The notes below the pieces were generated by a model. That model was not told the DNA's origin and searched no databases. It was given only the letters and a program-made list of their open reading frames with translations. Source: Flavisolibacter sp965247695 (lineage in GTDB: Bacteria; Bacteroidota; Bacteroidia; Chitinophagales; Chitinophagaceae). From it: DNA of 64,000 bases. Of this stretch, positions 25,085 to 34,308 are shown piece by piece (position 1 is the first letter of the stretch; every line of letters begins with the position of its first letter). The stretch covers positions 4,960,001 to 5,024,000 of the forward strand of contig OZ252037.1 in the NCBI GenBank assembly GCA_965247695.1. The letters run 5' to 3'. A program made the position numbers and the translations under genes.

Positions 25085-26524
25085 TCATTTTTGCGCCATC
25101 TTTAGCGTCAATCGTTTTTTATTGAAAAAGCTTGATAAATGCGTTCGCATCTCGGTTCGCACGTGTTGCAACACCGGCAGAAAAAGCAGCAGCACACCGG
25201 CAAGTTTTCCTCTCTCGCTTTCAAAAAAGCAGCCGGCCCAAACGGTTGCCGAAGCAACGATGATCGGTACCCAAAACCAAAGCATTTCTTTTTTGTTGAA
25301 CCGCAAGGCGCCGATAAAAAGATAAAATAAATTAAAAGGCAACACGACGATGATAAAAGCTAATGAATAAAACTGTGCAATGGCCGTGAGTGAATGACAA
25401 GCGCCGTACACAATGCCGCCGATGGTGGCTACGGCGCTAAACCAGCCGCTCAAACGCATCACCGGTTCTTTTTCCAGCAACACAAGAATATTGCCCGTGG
25501 TTGATAACAAACTTTGACTAAAGAGAAGCAGCCCGAAGTAAGGCAGCAGGTTGCTTACCGCCATCCAGTCTTTGCCCCACAACAAGGCTACAAATCCCTG
25601 GGGGAAAAGAATCAAAACAAAAGACACGGGAAAGGATATAACGGTAATCATCTTCAGAATGAAAAGATATTCCTTGCGCACATCTCCGCCTTCGCTTTTT
25701 ACCTTTTTCAACGTGGGAAAAAGAACGTTGCCAATGAGCCCCGTGATTAAACCAAGGGGCATCATCAACAAGTTGTAGGCACGGTTGTAGATGCCCAGTT
25801 CGCCCACGCTGTAATACTTTCCCACCAGCAGGTTGTCCACGTTGCGGGCCCAATAGTTTACCAGGTTAAAGCCCATCAGGTTTTTGATGGTTTTGTGCGT
25901 ATGCCGGTACGCAACTTTTATGTGTGCGGCCGAACAGCGATGGTAACCAAGCTTCACCTTTTGCTCATAAAGCAGCAAGGCCGCAAGGGCTGAAAGAATT
26001 TGCGGCACGATCAACGCCCAATAGCTCCAGCCGGCGTATGCCAACACAATGGTCAGGCTTACTTGCAGCACCGCCGTAAGCAAGGTAATTTTTCCAATGG
26101 CCGCAAAGCGCAAGGCCTTTGCCAGCAAGGCGCCGCGTACCAGGGACATGCTTTTAAAAATAAAGATGGCCGACATTACAACGGTTGGGAGAAGAAGGGC
26201 TTTGTTGCCGTAAAAAAGTGAAACCGGCCAGGCAATAACACAGGTAACGAGGCAAAGAAAAAGGCCCAACAAAACCGCCAGGTTATCTACCGAACGGTGA
26301 TAGGTTTTGCCGTAATCGCTTCGGATAACGGCCAGGGAAATACCGCTGTCCGCAAAGATGGAAACAAAGCCGGTGAACACGCTTATCAGTCCAACAAAGC
26401 CAAAGCTTTCCGGCGTCAGCAACCGCGAGGTAACCACCGTTGAAAAAAACAACAAGGCCTGCGTGGCGTAATTATATCCGCCTGATACCAGCAGGCTGTT
26501 GAAAAATCCTTTTTTAAAACTCAT
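25085..26524 (-). CDS. Wzx-type oligosaccharide flippase (MOP superfamily)
   Basis: A 479-aa polytopic protein with 12-14 predicted TM segments, which translocates lipid-linked EPS repeat units across the inner membrane. The opening KGFFNSLLVSGGYNYATQALLFFSTVVTSRLL-type helix (positions about 5-40), the VGLISVFTGFVSIFADSGIS loop and the central NLVNYWARNVDNLLVGKYYS are typical of WzxC/polysaccharide-export members. It overlaps the upstream glycosyltransferase by 11 nt, so the two are translationally coupled. Together with the polymerase-like gene at 30334-31821 it points to a Wzx/Wzy-dependent pathway. Confidence 0.92.
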   Translation of the reverse strand: MSFKKGFFNSLLVSGGYNYATQALLFFSTVVTSRLLTPESFGFVGLISVFTGFVSIFADSGISLAVIRSDYGKTYHRSVDNLAVLLGLFLCLVTCVIAWPVSLFYGNKALLLPTVVMSAIFIFKSMSLVRGALLAKALRFAAIGKITLLTAVLQVSLTIVLAYAGWSYWALIVPQILSALAALLLYEQKVKLGYHRCSAAHIKVAYRHTHKTIKNLMGFNLVNYWARNVDNLLVGKYYSVGELGIYNRAYNLLMMPLGLITGLIGNVLFPTLKKVKSEGGDVRKEYLFILKMITVISFPVSFVLILFPQGFVALLWGKDWMAVSNLLPYFGLLLFSQSLLSTTGNILVLLEKEPVMRLSGWFSAVATIGGIVYGACHSLTAIAQFYSLAFIIVVLPFNLFYLFIGALRFNKKEMLWFWVPIIVASATVWAGCFFESERGKLAGVLLLFLPVLQHVRTEMRTHLSSFFNKKRLTLKMAQK

Positions 26525-27758
26525 TGATTTTTGTTTTGTGCCGATAAGCGTTCCAGGCCAGATTCCAAAATTTTTCCACCCGTATCTCCCACGAATTGGC
26601 GACAGCGGCCTTCATGCGTTGTGCTTTCTTTTCATCGCTGTTGTCGGTTAGCGCAAAAGAAAGTTTGTGCAGAAATTCATCGTGCGAATTAGATAGATAA
26701 ACCTGCGAACCAAAGGCCGCAATGTCTTCTGAAAAGTTTGTGGTAACCACGCTTCTTCCCGCCGCCAAGTACTCGTTTATTTTCAAGGGATAAATACCGG
26801 CTGTAAGGTTGTTGCATTTGAAGGGGATGATGGCGCAGTTGAAACAACGCAGGTAAGCCGGCAGCTCGTCTATCTTTTTTGCGCCCGTGAATACAATATT
26901 CGGAATTCCGTCAAGGTTGATGTCCGTGTATTGCTTGTCTTTTCGCGGACCTACCAGGACAATCGTTTTATCGGGATGCGCACGGGCGATCTTCACCAAC
27001 AGTTCGTAATCTATGCGTTGGCAAACCGCACCGGTGTATCCAATGACGGGCGTGTGAATGTTTTGCAATTCGGCAGGCTTCGGCAATTCTTTTTCAACCG
27101 CTGTTTTAAACAAGGCCGCATCACCGCCATTGGGAAAATAAGTAACCACCCGGTTACGGTTTCTTGCCGCAATGTTTCTGCACAGTTGTTTCGACGTGGC
27201 GATGGTTACCTCGTAATGTTGCACGCATTCGTTTTCGCGGGGCAGGGCCTGCGCACTGATTTCTTCAATGGCGTCGCGGCTTTGGTAGATGCTTAATGCC
27301 GGCTGTAGATAGCGGTTTATTTGCGAGAGATAAGAAGGATTGAATGAATTTAAAAAGACGTAGTCATTCAGCCCTTTTTCGAGAAGGATTTTTTTGACCG
27401 TGGAAGCGAGAAGCTTGTTGTTATGGTGCATCGCCAAATCATACAAACGCCCTTTGGGCAACGAATAAAACGGCATTACCAGTTTGGGTGTTACGCAGTG
27501 CAGGCTATCCGGCTGTCCAGTGATGGTCGAGAGATAATTTTTACCCCGAAACAAGGCTGGCATTCTGCGTCTTACCGAAGGCTGTCTTCGTTCGCGCCAG
27601 GCATCGAGATATGAGTAAGGATAATCAATGTAGTAAACGTCGTTTGTGCGGCTCAACACCTTTGCCAGGGCCAATGAAGCCGACGAAATATCGCCGTCCC
27701 ACCGCGACATGGTAGTGATGAAGACAGGAAGGCTTGTGAATTCGGTTTTTGACAGCAT
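26514..27758 (-). CDS. GT-B glycosyltransferase (GT1/GT4-like, EPS)
   Basis: A 414-aa GT-B glycosyltransferase. The N-terminal half starts with VFITTMSRWDGDISSASLAL; the C-terminal half has the donor-binding features PVIGYTGAVCQRIDYELL, TIVLVGPRKDKQY, IVFTGAKKIDELPAYLRCF and PLKINEYLAAGRSVVTT, in which KxxEYLA holds the conserved Glu. No signal peptide, so cytosolic and probably membrane-associated. It is coupled to the flippase gene by an 11-nt overlap. A perfect 12-bp hairpin lies 29 nt upstream of the start. Confidence 0.9.
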   Translation of the reverse strand: MLSKTEFTSLPVFITTMSRWDGDISSASLALAKVLSRTNDVYYIDYPYSYLDAWRERRQPSVRRRMPALFRGKNYLSTITGQPDSLHCVTPKLVMPFYSLPKGRLYDLAMHHNNKLLASTVKKILLEKGLNDYVFLNSFNPSYLSQINRYLQPALSIYQSRDAIEEISAQALPRENECVQHYEVTIATSKQLCRNIAARNRNRVVTYFPNGGDAALFKTAVEKELPKPAELQNIHTPVIGYTGAVCQRIDYELLVKIARAHPDKTIVLVGPRKDKQYTDINLDGIPNIVFTGAKKIDELPAYLRCFNCAIIPFKCNNLTAGIYPLKINEYLAAGRSVVTTNFSEDIAAFGSQVYLSNSHDEFLHKLSFALTDNSDEKKAQRMKAAVANSWEIRVEKFWNLAWNAYRHKTKINEF

Positions 27759-27786
27759 AGGGTAGGATATTGGATATTGGGGTATT

Positions 27787-27823
27787 AGGATATCGGGTTA
27801 TTGGGTTAATGACCCGATATCCT
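27787..27823. repeat. Hairpin repeat AGGATATCGGGT / ACCCGATATCCT
   Basis: A perfect 12-bp inverted repeat with a 13-nt loop. It is preceded by GATATTGGATATTGGGGTATT, which resembles the arms of the element at 15961-16406. No gene is enclosed, so it could be a solo or empty form of that element. It also sits between two co-directional EPS genes, where it could attenuate transcription. Confidence 0.6.
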
Positions 27824-27984
27824 GTTATTCTAATTCCCAGTTCCGGTTTCTCATTCGTATAAACTCCTGCGGTGGTCGGTTGCAAACGGCTTAACCTTAT
27901 TAACTTTTAAACCCTTTGCGATTCCCCAAAGGAGGCAGATTAAAACAGGACCGGCGATGATATTCCAGGGCATAGCTTTCCTTT

Positions 27985-29157
27985 TTATGCAGGGCTCTCG
28001 CCGTGCGGCGTATGAATAAAACTCTTTCGGGCCTTGCCGATGTTCGCCGTTGACTTTAGTATGCCTATGAGAGCACCGGGTATTTGCAGCAAAGCGGCCA
28101 ACAACTCTTTCTTGTACCAGGCAGCGGGAATACCGAGAGCCAACGACAGAGCCAGCCCAAACAACAGAGTAAGGTTGATGACCAAAAATTGCGGCAACAG
28201 CGCCAAGCAAAACATCGTCCACAAGCAGAGCACCGCCACCAACATTACCCTCGGCAGCAACCAGGTTTGCACCACTTTGTTGAAGAAGGCAACGTTGCCT
28301 TTAAAAAGCTGCGTCCATCCTTCCAGAAAATACTTTTCAAAATATTCTATTTGCATGGCCAGCCAACGGCTGCGTTGTTTGGCAAATACGTCGGTCTTCG
28401 CCACCTTCTCGTCATACACATAAGCGCCGTCGAGAAAAGCAATTCGTTTGCGTTCTCTTGTCAGTTTAAATTCCAGTTCCTTGTCTTCGCCCGCCGTATC
28501 GCCGATGTCTTTCAACATGGCTGCAAAGTCGTTCCATTGGAAAGCCATGCCGCTGCCGATAAGCGCCGACGGCAAGCCCACGGCCACGTGGCCACGGCGA
28601 AAAATGTGGTTGTTGATTTCTTCGGTGCAGGCATCCAAAAAAGCAAAAGCGGTACGATGGCCTTTTGCAGTGCGGTGGCCTTGCACCGCATCGTAACCCG
28701 CCGCAAAGGCATCGTTCACACTGTGTAAAAAATTTGGCGACATGTGGTTGTCGGCATCCAGTATCACCACTACGTCCACTGGCTTATGTTGCGTGGCGTC
28801 AATGGCCTTTTGCAAGGCTTTACCCTTGGTGCTTTTATCAAAGCTTACTTCCACTACTGCAATCGGCAGGCTGCGCAGCACCGCCAATGTTTGCGGTGAA
28901 AAGGAATCGGCAATTACCACCACTTCGTACAAATCTTGCGGATAGGCCTGCTCCAATGCGGCACGAGCCGTCGATATAATCACGGCGTCTTCTTTGTAGC
29001 CCGGAATAAAAATGCGGATGCGCCGAAGCACCGTTGCTTTTTTAAAACTTGTTCGCTTGCGCACCGTAGCTGCCACGGAAAAGAAGGTCAAATAAGCCAC
29101 CTGAATAATGAGGTAGCACGAAAAAAGCCAGGCAGGAATTTCGAAAATTGTTTTCAT
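27985..29157 (-). CDS. Processive GT2 glycosyltransferase, membrane-bound (EPS)
   Basis: A 390-aa inner-membrane family 2 glycosyltransferase. N-terminal TM segment (FEIPAWLFSCYLIIQVAYLT), GT-A domain with IFIPGYKEDAVI, VVVILDADNHM (DxD), DTAGEDKELEF (ED motif, catalytic Asp/Glu), and KQRSRWLAMQ (the Q-x-x-R-W motif of processive beta-glycan synthases), then C-terminal TM segments (about 290-355). The same motif set occurs in cellulose, hyaluronan and poly-GlcNAc synthases, so this enzyme may lay down a beta-linked backbone. Its ATG overlaps the stop of the upstream GT4 gene (ATGA). Confidence 0.92.
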   Translation of the reverse strand: MKTIFEIPAWLFSCYLIIQVAYLTFFSVAATVRKRTSFKKATVLRRIRIFIPGYKEDAVIISTARAALEQAYPQDLYEVVVIADSFSPQTLAVLRSLPIAVVEVSFDKSTKGKALQKAIDATQHKPVDVVVILDADNHMSPNFLHSVNDAFAAGYDAVQGHRTAKGHRTAFAFLDACTEEINNHIFRRGHVAVGLPSALIGSGMAFQWNDFAAMLKDIGDTAGEDKELEFKLTRERKRIAFLDGAYVYDEKVAKTDVFAKQRSRWLAMQIEYFEKYFLEGWTQLFKGNVAFFNKVVQTWLLPRVMLVAVLCLWTMFCLALLPQFLVINLTLLFGLALSLALGIPAAWYKKELLAALLQIPGALIGILKSTANIGKARKSFIHTPHGESPA

Positions 29158-30317
29158 ACGGCAACCAGTTGAGTTTTGTTTTTTATACGGCCAGCCATCA
29201 GCCGTTCATACACAGCTTCGTTTTTTTGCACCAGTGTGCTTACGTTGTATTGGTTGTAAATGCTGGCAATAGCATTGGCGCTAAGCGTCCGTCGCAACAC
29301 ATCATCCTGGCACAGGCGCACAAGACCTTGCGCCAATTCTTGGTGCAAGTTTTGGCTGTCAATCAACAAGCCGTTGTAGCCGTCCTGAATCATTTCCGGG
29401 TTGCCGTCAACGTTCGTGGCAATCACAGTTTTGCCCATGCTCATGGCCTCCAACAAGGCCAGCGGAAAGCCTTCCCACAATGAGGGCAACGCAAAAATAT
29501 CCGCCGCGGCAAGCAGGTCTGGAACGTCCTGCCGAAAAGGTTGCATAAGGATTCTATCCTGTAGTGCAAGCTTCTCCACCAAGGCTTCTGATTGACTTTT
29601 TAATTCGCCGTCGCCTACCATCAGCAGCCTTGCGTTGGGTATAATATGGCTTGCCTGCGCAAAGGCTTCTATAAGGGCCAACGGTTGCTTTTGCAAGGTG
29701 AAGCGGGCAATGGACGCAATGATGATTTCATCGTGGGCAATGCCCAATTCTTTGCGTATGTCTTCGTAATTGCCGTAAGGGTTAAATTTTGCGTGGTCAA
29801 TGGAGTTGTAAATCACTTCGGCATCAAAACGGCCAAAGAGTTTGTGGGCCAGATCGCGGTTGGCTTTGCCACCACAGATGTTGAGGCTCGCTTTTGATGT
29901 CAGGTACTTCTCGCTCAAAATGCGAAGCCTGTTCACCACCGGGTTTTGGTCGGGGTGAAACGACCAGCCATGGCAAGTATAAATCAGGGGAAGCTTTGCC
30001 TGCTTTGCCGGCCTGAACATGTTTGACATGGCCCGTGTGCCGTGTGCATGAACAAGGTCAACGCCTTCTTCTTGAAGTAAGGCCGCTACCTTTTTCCAAA
30101 CCTTTATATCAAATGGTTTTTCGGTATGAATGACGTGTGTGGAAACGCCCATGCTTTTCATCTTGTCAATCATCGGCCCGTCGGTAAATGAAAGCACCAC
30201 AGGTTCGAAGCGTTCTTTGTCAAGATTTTCCACAAGGCCTAACAGGTAGTTTTCGCCGCCACCAATTTTGCCCTGGCGAATGCCTTGCAGGATTTTTATT
30301 TTTTTCGTTGTTCTCAT
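29154..30317 (-). CDS. GT4 glycosyltransferase (EPS)
   Basis: A 387-aa GT-B enzyme of family GT4. Acceptor domain: GIRQGKIGGGENYLLGLVEN and VDLVHAHGTRAMSNM. Donor domain: IIIASIARFTLQKQPLALIE, ARLLMVGDGELKSQSEALV and LPSLWEGFPLALLEAMSMGK, the E-x7-E motif that binds the NDP-sugar. Cytosolic. It is coupled by a 4-nt ATGA overlap to the GT2 gene downstream and starts 16 nt after the polymerase gene, so wzz, wzy, GT4 and GT2 form one operon. Confidence 0.94.
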   Translation of the reverse strand: MRTTKKIKILQGIRQGKIGGGENYLLGLVENLDKERFEPVVLSFTDGPMIDKMKSMGVSTHVIHTEKPFDIKVWKKVAALLQEEGVDLVHAHGTRAMSNMFRPAKQAKLPLIYTCHGWSFHPDQNPVVNRLRILSEKYLTSKASLNICGGKANRDLAHKLFGRFDAEVIYNSIDHAKFNPYGNYEDIRKELGIAHDEIIIASIARFTLQKQPLALIEAFAQASHIIPNARLLMVGDGELKSQSEALVEKLALQDRILMQPFRQDVPDLLAAADIFALPSLWEGFPLALLEAMSMGKTVIATNVDGNPEMIQDGYNGLLIDSQNLHQELAQGLVRLCQDDVLRRTLSANAIASIYNQYNVSTLVQKNEAVYERLMAGRIKNKTQLVAV

Positions 30318-30333
30318 AGGTAGGTTTTTATTT

Positions 30334-31821
30334 TTATAGCCACAACGCCGGTTGCGGATTTACGGGGGTTGATTCTTTTTTTGGCGGCGTATCCCAGCGC
30401 GGACTTAGCCATATCAGGGCCCAACTCACGTAAACAATCATAGACGTCGGCATTTGGTTCATTACCTCATTGCCGTAGCTGCATACCAGCGCACCAAAAG
30501 AACCCGCCGTTAATGCCGTAAGCTGGTTTCGCAAAACCGGGTCACGGGTTCGCCAGACGATGCCAATGGATTTGCCCAGGATGAACAGCATCACCGACAA
30601 CCAGAAGACGAGCCCCACAACGCCGTACATCACCCAAATTTTTACAAACAAACTGTCGGGCTGAATGGTAGCAATGGGAATGTGCCTGTTGAAGGTGACG
30701 CCCCAGGTTCCGGTAGTGCCCACACCCGTCCCAAACGGCCGGGTTTTTAAATATTCAGCCAATGTTTTTTGGTTGGTAAAACGCACTTGCAAAGAAGCAT
30801 CGTCGGAGTTTGTGGACGACCGCAGGCGGTGTATTTGCGCATTGCTGTTGGCGATGGTGGTGAACTTTAAAAAACCGACAAACAAAGCGCCTACCGCGAA
30901 GCCGCCGATCATGACGCGGAGTTGTTTACTCAATATCAAAAACACTAGCCCGCCGCCCATCAGCGCACCCATGGCACCGCGTGTGCCCGATATCAACATG
31001 CCGTACAAAATAACGAGCGCCGACAGACAATACCACCACTTCTTTTTGCGCCCATACGGCCCGATGGCGAGAATAACGCACATAATAGCCAACTGTCCCT
31101 GCGAAGCGCCAAATTGCGCCGCTTCAGCATAAAACGAAAACACCCTTAGTTTTCCCGCAACGATGTGGGTTCTTTTCGGGCCGCTGTCAAGCCAGGCTTG
31201 CTCCGCGCCATCCACGCCAAGAATTAACTGTTTGCCGCCATATATGGCGGCCAGAAAAGAAAAAAGAATGATGATGTTTAAAAAAGTATCGAGGTCTTGT
31301 TTTTTGTTAAGCAGAAAAAATACCAACGGTGTAATCAGAATCCAATAAAGCGCCACGCCGCGCAGTTCCTGAATCCAGCCTTGCGGGTCGGGCCGGGCCG
31401 GATTGCCCAATTCCAATACCGACAAGGCAAACCAAACAACGCTGAACCAAACCAGGTCATTGTTGGTGTGCCGCCACCGAAACCTATCCGTGCGCCAGAA
31501 AATAACGGACAACCAAATCAGCACCAACAAGCCGTCGTACGCCAATCCCAACTGGCCGGGTATGTGCCGGCCCAGACCCGGCATAATAAAGCAATAAACT
31601 ATAAAGCCCCAGAAGCCAAGGCGCGGCCTGAAGAAGATAGCCACCGCCACGGCAACAACAACCGGCAGGCCAATTAATGCGACGGCTGCCAACAAGCCCG
31701 AACGGGCAATCAGCCATCCGATCATCAACGCAAGTAAACCACCCGGCAATAACCACAGGTCTTCCCACCGGCTTTTTACCGGCAGTTCAAAGTGATTTCT
31801 ATGGATGGATAAACTTGTCAT
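30334..31821 (-). CDS. O-antigen ligase/Wzy-like polysaccharide polymerase
   Basis: A 495-aa polytopic membrane protein with 10-12 predicted TM segments and a large loop (about 330-390) between hydrophobic blocks, as in the O-antigen ligase/polymerase (Wzy_C/WaaL) superfamily. The loop carries YLKTRPFGTGVGTTGTWG, the conserved R-x-x-G-x-G-x-G-type motif of this group. In this setting it most likely polymerises EPS repeat units in the periplasm. It lies 16 nt downstream of the chain-length determinant gene and 16 nt upstream of the GT4 gene. Confidence 0.88.
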   Translation of the reverse strand: MTSLSIHRNHFELPVKSRWEDLWLLPGGLLALMIGWLIARSGLLAAVALIGLPVVVAVAVAIFFRPRLGFWGFIVYCFIMPGLGRHIPGQLGLAYDGLLVLIWLSVIFWRTDRFRWRHTNNDLVWFSVVWFALSVLELGNPARPDPQGWIQELRGVALYWILITPLVFFLLNKKQDLDTFLNIIILFSFLAAIYGGKQLILGVDGAEQAWLDSGPKRTHIVAGKLRVFSFYAEAAQFGASQGQLAIMCVILAIGPYGRKKKWWYCLSALVILYGMLISGTRGAMGALMGGGLVFLILSKQLRVMIGGFAVGALFVGFLKFTTIANSNAQIHRLRSSTNSDDASLQVRFTNQKTLAEYLKTRPFGTGVGTTGTWGVTFNRHIPIATIQPDSLFVKIWVMYGVVGLVFWLSVMLFILGKSIGIVWRTRDPVLRNQLTALTAGSFGALVCSYGNEVMNQMPTSMIVYVSWALIWLSPRWDTPPKKESTPVNPQPALWL

Positions 31822-31837
31822 TGTATCCGCTTGCGCC

Positions 31838-33955
31838 TTAGTTTTTATTCATCATTCCGCGGCCGCTCTTCCTATTCAATTGCTTTCGGTTGCCAAATTC
31901 AAAGCGGGCTAAGCGCTTAATTGTTTTGCGGATACGCTTTCGCTCCTTGGGTATTTCCCCAATGACCTCCTCGGCAAAATCAGCACTTACACCGTTCAGC
32001 ACAAAGGCAGGCGAATTGCCCGTGTTTTTCATAAATAACCGGAGCAGTTCTTTGTCAATCTTGCTCCAGATGCGGTTAGCCCGGCACACCAAAATGCTAA
32101 CGTGCATTCGCGGTAAAAGACCCGGCTTAATTACCATGTCGTCCAATGCCGGAAATTCCATCAACACGATCTCCGTAGCGGTCTTTGGTGTTGGCATCTC
32201 TCCTTTCCATTCGGTTTTTTCCACGGTGTATTTCAGCGCATTCAATTCCTGATAAACGGTGTCCAGCAAAGTTGTCTTTCCTTCGCCGCGCTGTGTACTC
32301 ACTACCCCGATGTACAGCGGCTTTGCATCGCCGCCGATGTGGGGCAACAGGTGCTGCATCAACCGGAGTTTGGCCCTTGCCACAAAAGCAGGATTGTCGC
32401 CCTGTACCGGATAAATCCCCAGCAGTGGCAATCCAATGTCCCTGGCTGCTTTTCGCGGTTGCTTCAGCGTTTTATTTATCAAGGCACGGGTAAGGATGGT
32501 AATCAGTACCAACAACATTCCCACGACAAATCCCACCACCACCAATACCATTCGCTTGGAAGGGTTGGCCGACAGTGGCAAGTAAGGCGGGTCCACCACG
32601 TTTAACCGCGTCGTTAATTCGTTGTTCTGTTGTTGCAGCCGGGCCACGTTCAGGTCATGCAGCATCTCTAAATACGCTTGTTCCTGCACGTTAATCTTGC
32701 GTTCGATTTTTTTGAGCATGGCGCCCAGCGGCGCGTACTTCTTGTATTCTTCCTCAAATTCTTTTTTGCGCTTATCCATCACCGTCAGGCGGGCTTTACT
32801 TTGCTCGTAGGAGAGCATGGTTTGCAGCCATTCGTCCAGCACTTGTCGGTTAGGAATGCCGTTGGGCGTATTGGCTTTTTCGTAGAGGTTGGTCAGTGTG
32901 CCCTGAAGGGCTTTTTCTTTAGCTGTGGCGATTGATTTCAAGCTGTCCAATTCTTTTTCAGGCGCCGCACTGCCCTTGCTTTTGCCTAAGGTTTCCACCA
33001 CCGCAATTTTTCCGTAGATGTCGGCGAGTTCTTCGCGGCCGTGCAGCAAGTCGGCGCCGTAGCGGATCTGGTATTTCCGGCCTTCGAGGTTTTCATTCAC
33101 TTTATTTAATGAAGTCCCTGCTGCTTCACGCTCCATCTCGATGTTGTGGTTTTGCGCATACAGCAGTTCACGTTCGCCGGCCACGGCTTTTGTTTGCTCC
33201 TGATAATTGATGATGTTGTTGGATTTGTTGAAGTGCAAAAAATCCAGTTCGGCTGCGTCAAGCCGATCGAAGGCGTCTTTGGTTTGCTTTTCAAAGAAGG
33301 CGACCACAGAACCCGATTGGCCTTCTTTAATCAGGCGGTGTTTGCGCATGAACACGTCAAGCGTTAGCTCCAACGTTCGTTTGCAAATAGCCGCATCGCT
33401 GGTTTCGTAACTTACTTTAATGAGATCGCTGGAATTAACCCTTGCCGGTTTTATGTTGCTTAACGCATTGATGGAGTAGTAAGGATTGGCCGAATAAATA
33501 AGTTTGTAAATGAGGTTGTCGTCACTCTTGCGCATGTAGCTGCTTAAGGCTTCAAAGGTTTCGTCCGGAGTGGCGCTGCATACTTTTTTCTCTATTGAAT
33601 CGGGTATCAGCTTGTGCAGTTGTTCATAAGCGTTCCAGGACAGTTTGGTTGGGTCGTGTTTGGGCAGACAAAGGTGTTCGGCCAAGAGGCGCAAAGCCAC
33701 TTCGTTTTTCGTCTCTCTTGAGTTAATCAGGGAGATGAGGTTGTCAAACGCATTGCTGGCGGTGAAGTAGTCAACCTTGCTGTTGCCGCTCAAACTGTAA
33801 CCCGATGCAATGCCTGTGTAAATAACCGTTTCGGAGGAAAACGTTTTTATTTCGTGGCGGGTAAAGTACCAAATGGACACCGCCATGCACGCAGGAATCA
33901 GCAGCAACCATTTCAGGTTTCTTACCAATAATTTCAGGAAGTAAACAAAGCTCAT
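31838..33955 (-). CDS. Wzz/GumC-type polysaccharide co-polymerase with fused degenerate ATPase domain
   Basis: A 705-aa chain-length/export protein. TM1 (about 14-28), large periplasmic domain with long coiled coils (about 200-450), the P-rich motif DPPYLPLSANPSKRMVL before TM2 (about 485-507), then a cytosolic ATPase-like domain (about 560-680). Walker A is present (STQRGEGKTTL), but the position where BY-kinases have their Walker B-type motif (D-x-P-P) reads VLMEFPALDD. The C-terminus (KRLARFEFGNRKQLNRKSGRG) is basic with no tyrosine cluster. Tyrosine-kinase activity is therefore doubtful. First large gene of the wzz-wzy-GT4-GT2 operon, preceded by a small ORF and a strong promoter. Confidence 0.9.
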   Translation of the reverse strand: MSFVYFLKLLVRNLKWLLLIPACMAVSIWYFTRHEIKTFSSETVIYTGIASGYSLSGNSKVDYFTASNAFDNLISLINSRETKNEVALRLLAEHLCLPKHDPTKLSWNAYEQLHKLIPDSIEKKVCSATPDETFEALSSYMRKSDDNLIYKLIYSANPYYSINALSNIKPARVNSSDLIKVSYETSDAAICKRTLELTLDVFMRKHRLIKEGQSGSVVAFFEKQTKDAFDRLDAAELDFLHFNKSNNIINYQEQTKAVAGERELLYAQNHNIEMEREAAGTSLNKVNENLEGRKYQIRYGADLLHGREELADIYGKIAVVETLGKSKGSAAPEKELDSLKSIATAKEKALQGTLTNLYEKANTPNGIPNRQVLDEWLQTMLSYEQSKARLTVMDKRKKEFEEEYKKYAPLGAMLKKIERKINVQEQAYLEMLHDLNVARLQQQNNELTTRLNVVDPPYLPLSANPSKRMVLVVVGFVVGMLLVLITILTRALINKTLKQPRKAARDIGLPLLGIYPVQGDNPAFVARAKLRLMQHLLPHIGGDAKPLYIGVVSTQRGEGKTTLLDTVYQELNALKYTVEKTEWKGEMPTPKTATEIVLMEFPALDDMVIKPGLLPRMHVSILVCRANRIWSKIDKELLRLFMKNTGNSPAFVLNGVSADFAEEVIGEIPKERKRIRKTIKRLARFEFGNRKQLNRKSGRGMMNKN

Positions 33956-34014
33956 GGCGCTGGAGGATAATGGATGGAGGATAGAGGCGAACGGACAAAA
34001 AGCACGAAGCGCCG

Positions 34015-34125
34015 TTACCCCTCACTACCGGGTTCAAGTGAACAAAAGGCCATGAAATATTTTGGAAGAAGACGCCTTAGCTGAATAGGCCGACGAAAGG
34101 CGTAACGTTGATGTTGCCGGTTCAT
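34015..34125 (-). CDS. Possible 36-aa leader peptide upstream of wzz
   Basis: A 36-codon frame (MNRQHQRYAFRRPIQLRRLL...EPGSEG) starts with an ATG at 34125, 57 nt downstream of the TSS predicted from the promoter at 34189-34218, and ends 59 nt before the wzz ATG. Its leader TCCTCCAATCCAATATC is almost identical to that before the GT2 gene at 23606, which supports real translation initiation. The peptide is very basic. It could be a regulatory leader ORF or an independent small protein; no homology is recognised. Confidence 0.4.
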   Translation of the reverse strand: MNRQHQRYAFRRPIQLRRLLPKYFMAFCSLEPGSEG

Positions 34126-34188
34126 GATATTGGATTGGAGGATGAGGGCTGCTTTGTCACCTTGCGGCGTTAAAGCAGCCAATAAGGA

Positions 34189-34218
34189 CAAATATAATCG
34201 CCGTTTCTAAAAATCAAA
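34189..34218 (-). promoter_or_regulatory. Consensus promoter for the wzz operon
   Basis: On the minus strand TTTG (34215-34218) and TATATTTG (34189-34196) are separated by 18 nt. This is a full match to the Bacteroidota -33/-7 pattern TTTG...TAnnTTTG and is the best promoter in the window. Transcription would begin near 34182, leaving a leader of about 225 nt before wzz that includes the 36-codon ORF. The rest of 33956-34308 shows nothing else. Confidence 0.7.
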
Positions 34219-34308
34219 AGCTTCTTGAAAAGTAAACGGCCAAGCCGGTGGCGAGGCCGTTCACCGGCGGTCAAGACATTGTATAAGCTGTAAAAAACTG
34301 TGTAAATT

